Assembly (NCBI GenBank): GCA_028869325.1
Contig: JAGWST010000453.1
Span: 1-6,308, forward strand
DNA: 6,308 nucleotides
DNA from: a bacterium
Lineage (GTDB): Bacteria; Vulcanimicrobiota; Vulcanimicrobiia; Vulcanimicrobiales; SCRA01
Reading direction: 5' to 3'
The translations under genes and the position numbers were made by a program. The notes under the pieces were generated by a model. That model ran no database searches and had not been told where the DNA came from. It saw only the letters and a list, made by a program, of their open reading frames with translations. Of the stretch, positions 1 to 5,702 are shown piece by piece (the stretch's first letter is position 1; the number at the start of each line of letters is the position of its first letter).

Positions 1-1
1 C

Positions 2-205
2 ACGGGCCTAGGTGCGGCGCTGGTACGCCGCGTGCTCGATGAAGGGGCGCGCCTGGGCTACCGCGCGATTCGCCTCGACACGCTGCCCTCGATGGATGCG
101 GCGATCGCTCTCTACCGCGCCTTGGGCTTTCACGATATTCCACCCTACCGGCCGAATCCCGTCGCGGGGGCGCTCTTCCTCGAGCGCGCTCTAGCGGGTC
201 CATAG
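2..205 (+). CDS. GNAT-family N-acetyltransferase, C-terminal part (5' truncated by window edge)
   Basis: The reading frame is open from the left edge and ends at a TAG stop, giving 67 residues of the C-terminal half of a GNAT fold. The segment begins with TGLGAALVRRVLDEG, which matches the acetyl-CoA pyrophosphate-binding loop and following helix (R/QxxGxG/A type). It continues with a strand (AIRLDT), a helix containing the hallmark LYRALGF, and a final strand (GALFLERAL). GNAT enzymes transfer an acetyl group from acetyl-CoA to an amine; the substrate cannot be read from this fragment. The aminotransferase gene follows after 35 bp on the same strand, so co-transcription is possible. The N-terminus lies outside the window. 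The family call is secure; the specific role is unknown. Confidence 0.85.
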   Translation, partial: TGLGAALVRRVLDEGARLGYRAIRLDTLPSMDAAIALYRALGFHDIPPYRPNPVAGALFLERALAGP

Positions 206-240
206 GGTGGAGCGGCGGCCGGGTTGAAGCGGTCGCCAGA

Positions 241-1539
241 ATGAAGCAGCTCGACGAGCCGTTCCTCTACGGCGCCCCTTCGCCGCAGGCGCTCTACGAC
301 GAGGCGGTTGCCAACTATCGCGACTTCGTGAATCCACCGCTGGCGCGGGTGATGAAGCTCTCTGGCTCGGCCGTCGAAGTACGTGCCTCCGGAACGACGA
401 TCTACGACCAAAACGGCAAAGCCTACCTCGACTTCGCCGGTGGCTACGGCGTCTTCACGCTGGGGCACTCGCATCCCAAGGTCGTCGCGGCCGTCCAGCG
501 GCAGCTGGAGCACATCTCGCTCTCGGGCAAGGTCTTCTTCAATCCGCTGCTAGGCCGCGTAGCTAGACGCTTGGCCGAGCTCGCGCCCGGCGACCTGCGC
601 ATCTCGTTCTTCGCCAATAGCGGCACCGAGGCGGTGGAGGGCGCGCTCAAGCTCGCCAAGGCGGCGACGCACCGCCATAAGATCGTCTCCACCACCAACG
701 CCTACCATGGCAAGACGCTGGGCGCCTTGACGGCCACCGGCCGCGACTACTTTCGCAGCGAGTATCAACCCCTCGTCCCCGAGTTCGAGCACGTGGCCTT
801 CGGCGATGCGCAGGCGCTCGAGGGTGCGCTGCGGGATGCCGCGGCGTTCATCGTGGAGCCGGTGCAGGGCGAGGGCGGCGTCAACGTGCCGCCACGCGGC
901 TATCTCAAACGTGTGCGCGAGCTCTGCGACCAGTACGGCGCGCTGATGATCGTCGACGAGGTACAGACGGGCCTCGGGCGCTGTGGTTTCCGCTTTGCCG
1001 TGGACGAGGAGGGCGTGGTGCCGGATATCATGACGCTCGCCAAGGGGCTCTCGGGCGGCATCGTGCCGGTCGGCGCGTACATCGCGCGCCCCGATTGCTG
1101 GAACGCCGCCTACGCGAAGCAGCCGCTGATGCACACCTCCACGTTCGGCGGCGGCGAGCTAGCCTGTGCCGCGGCGCTGGCCGCGCTGGAGGTCATGGAG
1201 GAGGAGCATCTGGTCGAGAACGCGCGCGAGCGCGGCAGCCAGTTGATCGACGGCGCGCGCGCGATCGCGGAAGAGTTTCCCGAGGTGGTCCGTGAGGTAC
1301 GCGGCAAGGGACTGTTGGTGGGCGTCGAGCTGACCAGCGAGGGTTATGCCGGCGCGATCATCCCCGAGATGCTGCACCAAGGCGTGACCGCCGCGTGGAC
1401 GCTCAACATGCAGCGCGTCATCCGCCTCGAGCCGCCGCTGGTCGTCACGGCCGCCGAAGTCGAGCGTGCGCTGGAAGCGTTGCGCAGGGGGGTGGGGCAG
1501 GCCAGGGAGAAACTCGGGGTCCTGCCATGCCCTACGTAG
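241..1539 (+). CDS. Class III (acetylornithine/putrescine-type) PLP-dependent aminotransferase
   Basis: This 432-residue protein has the usual length and motifs of fold-type I class III aminotransferases, which move an amino group between an amine or omega-amino acid and a keto acid or aldehyde using pyridoxal phosphate. Visible motifs are GGYGVFTLGHSHPKV (67-81), the phosphate-binding FFANSGTEA (123-131), AYHGKTLGALTATG (154-167), EPVQGEGG (206-213), IVDEVQTGLGR (237-247, with Asp239 expected to contact the pyridine nitrogen), the Schiff-base lysine Lys268 in TLAKGLSGG, and TSTFGGGELAC (299-309). It looks closest to the acetylornithine, ornithine and putrescine aminotransferase group, but the amino donor cannot be assigned. 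The ATG start precedes a plausible N-terminal arm; the ribosome-binding site is weak. Its last 13 bp overlap the SRPBCC gene, so the two are probably co-translated. No arginine or lysine biosynthesis genes are adjacent, which argues against a simple argD call. Confidence 0.95.
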   Translation: MKQLDEPFLYGAPSPQALYDEAVANYRDFVNPPLARVMKLSGSAVEVRASGTTIYDQNGKAYLDFAGGYGVFTLGHSHPKVVAAVQRQLEHISLSGKVFFNPLLGRVARRLAELAPGDLRISFFANSGTEAVEGALKLAKAATHRHKIVSTTNAYHGKTLGALTATGRDYFRSEYQPLVPEFEHVAFGDAQALEGALRDAAAFIVEPVQGEGGVNVPPRGYLKRVRELCDQYGALMIVDEVQTGLGRCGFRFAVDEEGVVPDIMTLAKGLSGGIVPVGAYIARPDCWNAAYAKQPLMHTSTFGGGELACAAALAALEVMEEEHLVENARERGSQLIDGARAIAEEFPEVVREVRGKGLLVGVELTSEGYAGAIIPEMLHQGVTAAWTLNMQRVIRLEPPLVVTAAEVERALEALRRGVGQAREKLGVLPCPT

Positions 1540-1985
1540 AGTCCTCGATTTCGATCAAGGCGCCGGCGCGCCATGTCTATGAGATCGCCAAGGAGCAGGA
1601 GCGCTTTCCGGAGTTCATGCCGGATGTCGAGTCGATCGCCGTGGTGGAGCGCCACGAGAGCCGCGTCTTGACGAAGTGGAAGACGCTCGTCGAGGGCGCC
1701 CCGATCGAGTGGATCGAGGAAGACCGCTTCCACGACGATGCCTGCCGCATCGAATACAAGCTGCTGGAAGGTGATCTCGACAAGTTCGAAGGCGCCTGGA
1801 CCTTCAGCGAAGACGGTAACGGCGAGACGCTGGTGACGCTGGGTGTCGACTACGACTTCGGCGTGCCGACGCTGGCCGAGCTGATCGGACCGACGCTGCA
1901 GAAGAAGGTGCAGGAGAACTCCGAGATGATGCTCGCCGCGATCAAAGCGGAGGCCGAAGCCAAAGTCGCCGGCCGAAGCACCTAG
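1527..1985 (+). CDS. SRPBCC-family (START/polyketide cyclase-aromatase-like) ligand-binding protein
   Basis: This 152-residue protein has the size and layout of a single-domain SRPBCC (Bet v 1/START-like) protein. It begins with a strand (MPYVESSISIKAP), then the typical 'vYeiakeqerFPEFMPDVESI' helix and turn (about 18-37), antiparallel strands, and a long C-terminal helix from about 115 to 145. Such proteins form a hydrophobic cavity; relatives act as polyketide aromatases/cyclases, lipid carriers such as the CoQ-binding proteins, or binding chaperones. I place the start at the ATG inside the end of the aminotransferase gene, 13 bp before that gene's last base, because the family domain begins at once. 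An upstream in-frame ATG at 1395 would only add a low-complexity translation of the aminotransferase gene. A GGGG run six bases upstream may serve as a weak ribosome-binding site. The overlap implies coupled translation. Ligand unknown. Confidence 0.92.
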   Translation: MPYVESSISIKAPARHVYEIAKEQERFPEFMPDVESIAVVERHESRVLTKWKTLVEGAPIEWIEEDRFHDDACRIEYKLLEGDLDKFEGAWTFSEDGNGETLVTLGVDYDFGVPTLAELIGPTLQKKVQENSEMMLAAIKAEAEAKVAGRST

Positions 1986-2003
1986 CGGTACCACCCAGGC
2001 CGG

Positions 2004-2189
2004 TCATCGGCATGCGGTGATCTCCCGATAGGCGCGGTCGCCGGCGGCGCCGGCGGCGTTGAGCAAGCGAGCAAGCGTGAGTCCCCAAGGAACCGCGGTC
2101 TGGCGGGCCTCGCAGAAGGTGCGGCGGATCTCGGCCTGGCGCTCGCGGGCGATTTGGGCGTAGACCTCGGTGTCGAGCGGGTAGTCCAT
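2004..2189 (-). CDS. Small hypothetical protein, 61 aa, divergent from the CGNR regulator
   Basis: I do not recognise a family. The protein begins MDYPLDTEVYAQIARERQ and is predicted mainly helical, with a charged amphipathic N-terminal helix (about 8-30), a PWG turn (34-36), then an Ala-rich helix; Cys26 and Cys60 are the only cysteines. There is no signal peptide or membrane segment. Support for its being real comes from its signals: AAGGAG (2195-2200, minus strand) lies five bases before the ATG at 2189, and a near-consensus promoter lies about 30 bp further upstream. A longer start at 2222 is unlikely because it lies upstream of the predicted transcription start near 2218. The gene converges on the SRPBCC gene with 18 bp between stops, in which I see no convincing terminator. 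It is probably controlled with, or by, the divergent CGNR gene. Confidence 0.7.
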   Translation of the reverse strand: MDYPLDTEVYAQIARERQAEIRRTFCEARQTAVPWGLTLARLLNAAGAAGDRAYREITACR

Positions 2190-2194
2190 AGGGA

Positions 2195-2200
2195 CTCCTT
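2195..2200 (-). promoter_or_regulatory. Ribosome-binding site of the 61-aa protein
   Basis: AAGGAG on the minus strand, five bases upstream of the ATG at 2189. It decides the start in favour of 2189 over the in-frame ATG at 2222. Confidence 0.8.
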
Positions 2201-2224
2201 GCCGGCTGTTTGTAACCTGCAAAG

Positions 2225-2253
2225 AGCATACAGTGGTTAATATAACTTGTCAA
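2225..2253 (-). promoter_or_regulatory. Sigma-70-type promoter for the small protein gene
   Basis: On the minus strand, a perfect TTGACA -35 box (2253-2248) is followed by a 17-bp spacer and TATGCT as the -10 box (2230-2225). Transcription is predicted to begin near 2218, leaving a leader of about 29 bases that holds the AAGGAG site. The -35 box overlaps by five bases with the -35 box of the rightward promoter, so the two polymerases should compete. Confidence 0.82.
2236..2246. promoter_or_regulatory. Possible operator: GTTA-N3-TAAC inverted repeat
   Basis: GTTA (2236-2239) and TAAC (2243-2246) form a short inverted repeat, inside the spacer of the leftward promoter and directly before the -35 box of the rightward one. 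A further TAACC occurs at 2213-2217, 22 bp centre to centre from GGTTA at 2235-2239. A protein bound here could affect both promoters; the CGNR protein is the obvious candidate. The repeat is short and lies in AT-rich DNA, so chance is a real alternative. Confidence 0.3.
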
Positions 2254-2275
2254 GCAATTTAGATGGTGATATAAT
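2247..2275 (+). promoter_or_regulatory. Sigma-70-type promoter for the CGNR regulator, predicted leaderless transcript
   Basis: TTGTCA (2247-2252) and a perfect TATAAT (2270-2275) are separated by exactly 17 bp. The expected transcription start, six to eight bases after the -10 box, falls at about 2281-2283, on the GTG start codon at 2282. No Shine-Dalgarno sequence lies between the -10 box and the GTG. The mRNA is therefore predicted to be leaderless. Confidence 0.85.
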
Positions 2276-2281
2276 CGAAGC

Positions 2282-2851
2282 GTGGCGGCCAAGGATCCAT
2301 CGCCGGGTCAGTTGGAGACCCTGCGCGACTTTCTCAACACGATCGATCTTGCCAGCGGGAGCGACGACTTCGGCTCGCCGGAGGCGCTGCGGGATTGGCT
2401 GGCGGAGCGCAAGTTGATCGACGGCGATGCCGCCGTCGAGGAGCCGGACGTTGCTCGCGCGATCGAGGTCCGCGAGGCCTTTCGCGACGTTGTCTTTGCG
2501 AATACGTGCAAGGAGCAACCGGATGCGGCGGCGCTCGCCGTTCTGAGCGCCGTAGGTGCCGAAGGCTCCTACCGGATGATCTTCCATCCGCAGGAGGGTC
2601 CCACGATCGAGCCCGTGGCCGGCGGCCTACGCGGCGCGCTGGCGGCGCTGGTGGCGATCATGGCGCAGGCGATGCTCGACGGATCGTGGGGGCGCTTCAA
2701 GGCCTGCCGGCGCGACGACTGTCGTTGGGCGTTCTTCGATTGGACCAAGAACCACTCTGGCCTGTGGTGCAGTATGGCGGGCTGCGGGAATCTCATGAAG
2801 GCGCGCCGCTATCAGGAGCGCAAGCGCGGGAAGCGCGGCGGCGAGCGCTGA
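2282..2851 (+). CDS. CGNR zinc-finger / ABATE-domain putative transcriptional regulator
   Basis: The 189-residue protein has the two-part structure of this family: an N-terminal ABATE-like helical domain (about 10-130, with LETLRDFLNTID near the start) and a C-terminal CGNR zinc finger (about 138-180). Four cysteines sit as expected for a zinc site: Cys142 and Cys147 in CRRDDC, Cys163 and Cys168 in CSMAGC. These are followed by GN and a basic helix (MKARRYQERKR). The usual CGNR is CGNL here, a conservative drift at the name-giving Arg. Members are thought to be DNA-binding stress or ligand-responsive regulators; I know of no ligand for this one. The start is the GTG at 2282, directly downstream of the TATAAT box. 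Divergence from a small gene with overlapping promoters suggests autoregulation and control of that gene. It converges on the propeller gene, 33 bp away. Confidence 0.94.
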   Translation: MAAKDPSPGQLETLRDFLNTIDLASGSDDFGSPEALRDWLAERKLIDGDAAVEEPDVARAIEVREAFRDVVFANTCKEQPDAAALAVLSAVGAEGSYRMIFHPQEGPTIEPVAGGLRGALAALVAIMAQAMLDGSWGRFKACRRDDCRWAFFDWTKNHSGLWCSMAGCGNLMKARRYQERKRGKRGGER

Positions 2852-2890
2852 GCTCCAATGGCCTTGGATCGCTTGGTAGCGAGCTCAGCG
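2846..2890. terminator. Perfect 10-bp inverted repeat over both stop codons of convergent genes (possible bidirectional terminator)
   Basis: CGCTGAGCTC (2846-2855) and GAGCTCAGCG (2881-2890) are exact reverse complements around a 25-base loop, which itself can form a small CCAA/TTGG hairpin. Each arm carries the TGA stop of one gene, so the two mRNAs could each form the same stem at their 3' end. There is no U-tract on either side, so it is not a classical intrinsic terminator; mRNA 3'-end protection is another possible role. Confidence 0.45.
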
Positions 2891-3541
2891 AGGAATCGCG
2901 AACGCGGCGATCTCGTTCTTCTTGAAGTCGTTGGTCCACAGACGATCTCCGTCGCGGGCTAGCGATACCGCGACGAAGGGCGACTGCGCGACCCATTCCA
3001 GGTGGGGCTCGCTCCGATTCATGTGTAGGCGCGCGATGCGGCAGCCGCCGCGGTCGCGCCCCCACCACGTCGAGGCGTACAGGTAGCCGTCGACCCAGCT
3101 GATGCCGATGATCTCCTCGCCGATCGCGATCTCGCGCACGGGGGCGAAGGCGCCGTTGAGCTGCAGCACGCGCTTGTTATAGCGCTGGCTCAGCCAAAGA
3201 TGATCGCCGTCGAATGCCAGGAACGAGCCCGTATCCTCGGGCAAGGGGATGGCCTGGTTCTTGAAGCCGTGACCCGGAACGTAGTGGCGCAGAAAGCGAT
3301 GGTCGTCGGTCTCGCTGCAGACGAACCAGAGCTCGTCGCCCACGGCGACGCAGCCGACCGGCTTCCCCGGGACGATGCCCTCCTCCACCGCCCGGCCGCT
3401 GTGCGCGTCGAAGCCGTAGACGCGGCCCGTCTCCCAGGAGCCGACCCAGAGCGCACGCCCGTCGAAGGCCAGTGACTGCGGTGCCGGGCAGGGCGAGGGG
3501 ATGCGTGCGACCTCGTCGATCGGCGAAAGCGTGGTATCCAT
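2885..3541 (-). CDS. Beta-propeller-like (SMP-30/Vgb/YncE-type repeat) protein, probably cytoplasmic
   Basis: The 218-residue protein is built from about five similar repeats of roughly 40 residues, each with a hydrophobic strand, a Gly/Asp turn and an LW or LY strand: SLAFDGRALWVG (23-34), CVAVGDELWFV (64-74), FLAFDGDHLWLS (107-118), GISWVDGYLYAS (146-157) and VSLARDGDRLWTN (192-204). This pattern is typical of beta-propeller blades of the SMP-30, virginiamycin B lyase and YncE type. Five blades in 218 residues is short for a closed propeller, so it may form a small propeller or a dimer. There is no signal peptide, so it is likely cytosolic. The start at 3541 has GAAGG (3549-3553, minus strand) seven bases upstream. 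It is divergent from the AAR-like gene with 57 bp between starts, where I see no convincing promoter box. No catalytic residues can be assigned and the function is unknown. Confidence 0.82.
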   Translation of the reverse strand: MDTTLSPIDEVARIPSPCPAPQSLAFDGRALWVGSWETGRVYGFDAHSGRAVEEGIVPGKPVGCVAVGDELWFVCSETDDHRFLRHYVPGHGFKNQAIPLPEDTGSFLAFDGDHLWLSQRYNKRVLQLNGAFAPVREIAIGEEIIGISWVDGYLYASTWWGRDRGGCRIARLHMNRSEPHLEWVAQSPFVAVSLARDGDRLWTNDFKKNEIAAFAIPR

Positions 3542-3598
3542 GGCGCGGCCTTCGCTGAAAAGGGCCTCCCGTACCTACACAGAAGGCACCCGCGACCG

Positions 3599-4732
3599 AT
3601 GGGTACGTTCGCCTTTCTGATCCACCCGCTCTCCCTCGAGGACGTCGCCCGCTATGAGCCCGGCGCCAAAGGCAAGGGGCGGGCCATCATCGAGAAGATC
3701 CTCTCCTGGATGCCGGTCTGGAACACCGCGCATATCAGCGGCGTGCGGTCGCGTGCCACCGGGGCCGAGGTCGAGGGCTGGTTCATCACGGTTCCACTGA
3801 TGCCCGAGCACTTCGTGACCATGCCTCGCGAGGAGGTCTACGGCCGTATCCTCACCGGCTGCGAGATGGCGGCGGAGCTAGGGGCGCAGATCGTCGGCTT
3901 GGGCGCCTTCACCGGCGTGGTCGGAGACGGCGGCGTGAGCATCGCGGAGCGCTCGCCGATCCCCGTGACCACCGGCAACTCCCTGACCGTGGTCGCCGCC
4001 GTGCAGTCGCTCTTGCGTGGTGCGCACGAGATGGAGATCGATCCGCGCGAGGCGGTCTGTACCGTCATCGGGGCGACGGGCTCGATCGGCGGAGCGGTGG
4101 TTCGCCTGCTGGGCGATCGCGTGGGAGGGATGGTCTTGGTGGCGCGAAACCGGACGCGATTGCAGAGGTTCGCCGAGGAGGTCGGCAGCCAGATCGCGGC
4201 GCCGGTCTCGTTCACCACGGACGTGAGCGCGGGCGTGCGGCAAGGGCAGCTCATCGTCACGGCGACCAGCTCGACGCTGGAGATCATCCAGCCCGAAGAC
4301 CTTCAACCCGGCGCGGTGGTCTGCGAGGTCTCGCTGCCGCACGACGTCAGCCGCCGAGTGGCCGCGGAGCGCCCCGACGTGCTGGTCACCGAGGGCGGCA
4401 ACATGCGCGTCCCGGGGGAGCCGCGTTTCATGCGCGTGCGCGAGCAGGGCGAGGAGTTCGATCTGGGGCTGCCGCCGGCCACGGCTCTGGCGTGCATGTC
4501 GGAGACGATGACGCTGGCGCTCGAGGGCCGCTACGAGAACTATACGTTAGGCCGCGGCATCCAGCTTGAGAAGCTGATCGAGATCGGCGAGATGGCGGCG
4601 CGCCACGGCTTCGAGCTGGCCGGCCTGCGCGCATTCGACGTCGCCATCGGCGCGGAGCAGCTGGCCCGCACGCGCGAGGCCGCAAAGCGTGCGCGACTCG
4701 GGCGCGCGGTAGGGGGGAGCGCAGGCTCATGA
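3599..4732 (+). CDS. Acyl-ACP reductase (AAR)-like NAD(P)-dependent dehydrogenase
   Basis: This 377-residue protein follows the cyanobacterial long-chain acyl-ACP reductase (fatty-aldehyde-forming) along its length, as judged from memory of that family. Matching features are the start FAFLIHPLSLEDV (4-16), GLGAFTGVV (100-108), TTGNSLTVV (124-132), the Rossmann loop VIGATGSIGGAV (156-167), ARNRTRLQ (182-189), EGGNMRVPGE (265-274), LACMSETMTLALEG (297-310) and the tail LGRGIQLEKLIEIGEMAARHG (317-337). Cys299 sits where AAR carries the cysteine that forms the acyl-enzyme thioester. Reduction of an acyl thioester to an aldehyde with NAD(P)H is therefore plausible; databases may instead label such proteins shikimate/quinate dehydrogenase. 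The protein is longer than AAR (about 340), through an Arg/Ala-rich C-terminal tail of some 30 residues. AGAAGG lies 12 bases before the ATG. The stop overlaps the next start (ATGA), so the two genes form an operon. Confidence 0.9.
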   Translation: MGTFAFLIHPLSLEDVARYEPGAKGKGRAIIEKILSWMPVWNTAHISGVRSRATGAEVEGWFITVPLMPEHFVTMPREEVYGRILTGCEMAAELGAQIVGLGAFTGVVGDGGVSIAERSPIPVTTGNSLTVVAAVQSLLRGAHEMEIDPREAVCTVIGATGSIGGAVVRLLGDRVGGMVLVARNRTRLQRFAEEVGSQIAAPVSFTTDVSAGVRQGQLIVTATSSTLEIIQPEDLQPGAVVCEVSLPHDVSRRVAAERPDVLVTEGGNMRVPGEPRFMRVREQGEEFDLGLPPATALACMSETMTLALEGRYENYTLGRGIQLEKLIEIGEMAARHGFELAGLRAFDVAIGAEQLARTREAAKRARLGRAVGGSAGS

Positions 4733-5652
4733 AACGCATCGTCTCGGTGTCGCTGGGAAGCTCCACGCGCGACCATCGGGTCGCCGTCGACTTTCTCGGC
4801 GAACGTTTCGACATCTCGCGCGAGGGGACGGACGGCTCGCTCGACCGCGCCATCGCGCGCATCGCGGAGCTCGACGGCAACGTCGACGCGATCGGGCTAG
4901 GCGGCATCGACGTCTACCTCTACGCCGGCACCAAGCGCTACGCGCTGCGCGACGGCAAGCGCCTCCTGGAGGCAGGCAAGAAGACGCCGATCGTCGACGG
5001 CAGCGGGCTCAAGAATACCCTGGAGCGGGAGGCGGTGCGCTTTCTGCAAGAGCAGTTGGGGCTCGACCTGCGCGGCACCCACGTGCTGATGGTGAGCGCG
5101 CTCGACCGCTTTGGGATGGCGCAAGCGCTGGTGGAGGCGGGCGCCGACGTGCTCTTCGGCGACTTCATCTTCGCGCTCGACCTCGACAAGCCGGTGCGCG
5201 ATCTGGCCGAGTTCGAGCAGTTGGCCGAGAAGTATCTCCCCGATGCCTGCAAGCTGCCCTTCCAATTCTTCTATCCCACGGGCAAGAAACAAGAGGCGCC
5301 GCCCAAGCCGAAGTACCCCCACTACTACGAAGAGGCGTCGATCATCGCGGGCGATTTCCATTTCATGCGGCAGTTCCTCCCCGATCGCCTCGACGGCAAG
5401 ACGGTGCTCACCAATACCGTCACGCCCGCCGATGTCGAAGATCTGCGCCGCCGCGGCGTGGCTCGTCTGGTGACCACGACGCCGAATCTGGGCGGGCGCT
5501 CGTTCGGTACCAACGTCATCGAGGCGGCCCTGCTGGCGTTCCTTGGCAAAGGCTGGCAGGAGGTGACCCCTGCCGACTACGAGCGGGCGCTCCGCGAGCT
5601 GCGCTTTGAGCCGCACGTCGTGAATTTTGCGGCCGGAGCGCCGACACCGTAG
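4729..5652 (+). CDS. Conserved protein of the family often annotated 'quinate 5-dehydrogenase', true function unknown
   Basis: I recognise the 307-residue sequence as a family found in assorted bacteria under the name quinate 5-dehydrogenase, but I see no quinate/shikimate dehydrogenase motifs and no GxGxxG loop to support that. Conserved-looking segments are MKRIVSVSLGSSTRDHRV (1-18), IGLGGIDVYLYAG (55-67), VDGSGLKNTLER (89-100), a strand-loop-helix VLMVSALDRFGMAQAL (119-134), FGDFIFALDLD (143-153), GDFHFMRQFLP (208-218) and the Gly-rich TTTPNLGGRSFGTN (249-262). The middle part resembles a Rossmann-like unit, so a nucleotide or cofactor role is possible. No signal peptide or membrane segment is visible. 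The ATG overlaps the preceding stop and a GGGGGAG site lies nine bases upstream within the AAR-like gene. Translational coupling suggests that the two proteins form a complex or act in the same step. Confidence 0.9.
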   Translation: MKRIVSVSLGSSTRDHRVAVDFLGERFDISREGTDGSLDRAIARIAELDGNVDAIGLGGIDVYLYAGTKRYALRDGKRLLEAGKKTPIVDGSGLKNTLEREAVRFLQEQLGLDLRGTHVLMVSALDRFGMAQALVEAGADVLFGDFIFALDLDKPVRDLAEFEQLAEKYLPDACKLPFQFFYPTGKKQEAPPKPKYPHYYEEASIIAGDFHFMRQFLPDRLDGKTVLTNTVTPADVEDLRRRGVARLVTTTPNLGGRSFGTNVIEAALLAFLGKGWQEVTPADYERALRELRFEPHVVNFAAGAPTP

Positions 5653-5666
5653 AAGACGGGGCAAAA

Positions 5667-5700
5667 GGGGACCGCCGTAGCGCGTCGAACGGACGGCCCC
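5667..5700. terminator. Hairpin after the AAR-like operon (candidate terminator)
   Basis: GGGG-A-CCGCCGT (5667-5678) can pair with ACGG-A-CGGCCCC (5689-5700): eleven pairs, with one bulged A in each arm and a ten-base loop. It begins 14 bases after the stop of the operon. No T-run follows on the plus strand; on the minus strand the stem is followed by TTTT (from AAAA at 5663-5666), but no minus-strand gene feeds it. It may be a weak terminator or an mRNA 3'-end stabiliser. Confidence 0.45.
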
Positions 5701-5702
5701 TA

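Noticed and set aside
1395..1526. A longer N-terminus for the SRPBCC protein from the ATG at 1395
   Set aside because: The added residues are an Arg/Ala/Gly-rich out-of-frame reading of the aminotransferase gene, and the SRPBCC domain starts exactly at the internal ATG at 1527.
1344..1994. A 216-codon minus-strand open frame across the aminotransferase end and the SRPBCC gene
   Set aside because: Its translation has no family features, and it is antisense to two well-supported proteins. Long antisense frames are expected in GC-rich DNA.
2047..2060. GC-rich GCCGGC repeat-like run that could be a hairpin or mobile-element end
   Set aside because: It lies inside the small coding region and is explained by its Ala/Gly codons (NAAGAAGD); no matching copy or target duplication is seen.
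2190..2222. An 11-residue longer start for the small minus-strand protein
   Set aside because: The upstream ATG lies before the predicted transcription start and lacks a ribosome-binding site, whereas the ATG at 2189 has AAGGAG at ideal spacing.
4897..5664. A 255-codon minus-strand open frame opposite the 'quinate 5-dehydrogenase' gene
   Set aside because: It is low-complexity and rich in Arg, Leu, Val and Glu, as expected from the complement of GC-rich codons. The plus-strand protein is a recognisable conserved family with a coupled start.
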